Assembly (NCBI GenBank): GCA_963576725.1
Contig: OY755237.1
Span: 52,270,253-52,334,252 of the forward strand
DNA: 64,000 bases
Direction: 5' to 3'
Origin: Azorinus chamasolen
Lineage: Eukaryota > Mollusca > Bivalvia > Cardiida > Solecurtidae
The notes under the pieces were generated by a model that searched no databases, was not told the origin of the DNA, and was given only the letters and a program-made list of their open reading frames with translations. Positions 63,939 to 64,000 of the stretch are shown one piece after another (the first letter of the stretch is position 1; each line of letters starts with the position of its first letter). The translations under genes were made by a program, and so were the position numbers.

Positions 63939-64000
63939 TTAACTCTTCACCTGCTATAAAAAACTATGTTTATGTGACCATTTCCTTCATATACATGTAC

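Overview
The window is animal nuclear DNA, most likely from a bivalve mollusc. It is AT-rich and intron-rich with long introns. It is packed with non-autonomous elements that have a tandem-repeat core, a tetranucleotide tract and a terminal hairpin, the 'pearl' architecture known from oysters and clams. I cannot name the species. Only two host genes are visible, both partial.

Host genes. (1) ARMC2, minus strand. Ten coding exons run from the start codon at 39798 down to 3065. All splice phases agree, giving about 500 codons, and the 3' exons lie to the left of the window. ARMC2 is an armadillo-repeat protein needed for axoneme and radial-spoke assembly in motile cilia and sperm flagella. (2) TMEM161 (A/B-type), plus strand. 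The first coding exon is at 52846-52959, and the rest lies right of the window or in introns I cannot resolve. A broken partial copy of this exon sits about 210 bp upstream. Between the two genes, 46600-47180 is CpG-, ETS- and NRF1-like and has splice donors on both strands. It is a candidate promoter for one or both genes.

Repeats, using local names. HLE = Helitron/Helentron-like elements with tandem cores, families alpha to theta. MITE-A, -B and -C = foldback elements bounded by TTAA, with CCCTTT/AAAGGG-type ends in A and B (piggyBac-like). There are also pogo/Tigger-like TA-flanked elements (3697-6515, 19411-20409, 31037-31476), a decayed DD34D mariner (22990-24303), a PIF/Harbinger-like MITE (15714-16664), and a two-copy family with a 15-bp TIR and 6-bp target duplications (3786-5693 and 41935-45346). 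A CR1-group LINE with a 2A-like peptide and a PHD finger (54529-61130) is cut by an HLE. At 50129-50542 lies a 414-bp miniature LTR element whose LTRs carry a tRNA-like domain.

Layout. 1-39843: ARMC2 exons and repeat-filled introns. 39844-46600: repeats in the ARMC2 5' region. 46600-47180: candidate promoter. 47180-52700: repeats, a LINE relic and the miniature LTR element. 52846-52959: TMEM161 exon. 53010-64000: HLE-beta copies, the split LINE and MITEs. Insertions are nested up to three deep, so relative ages can be read from the order of interruption.

The best candidate for something undescribed is the miniature LTR element. Each LTR holds A and B boxes and a TTTTT stop, which parallels the plant Cassandra elements that carry 5S rRNA. 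The 6-bp-TSD family comes second.
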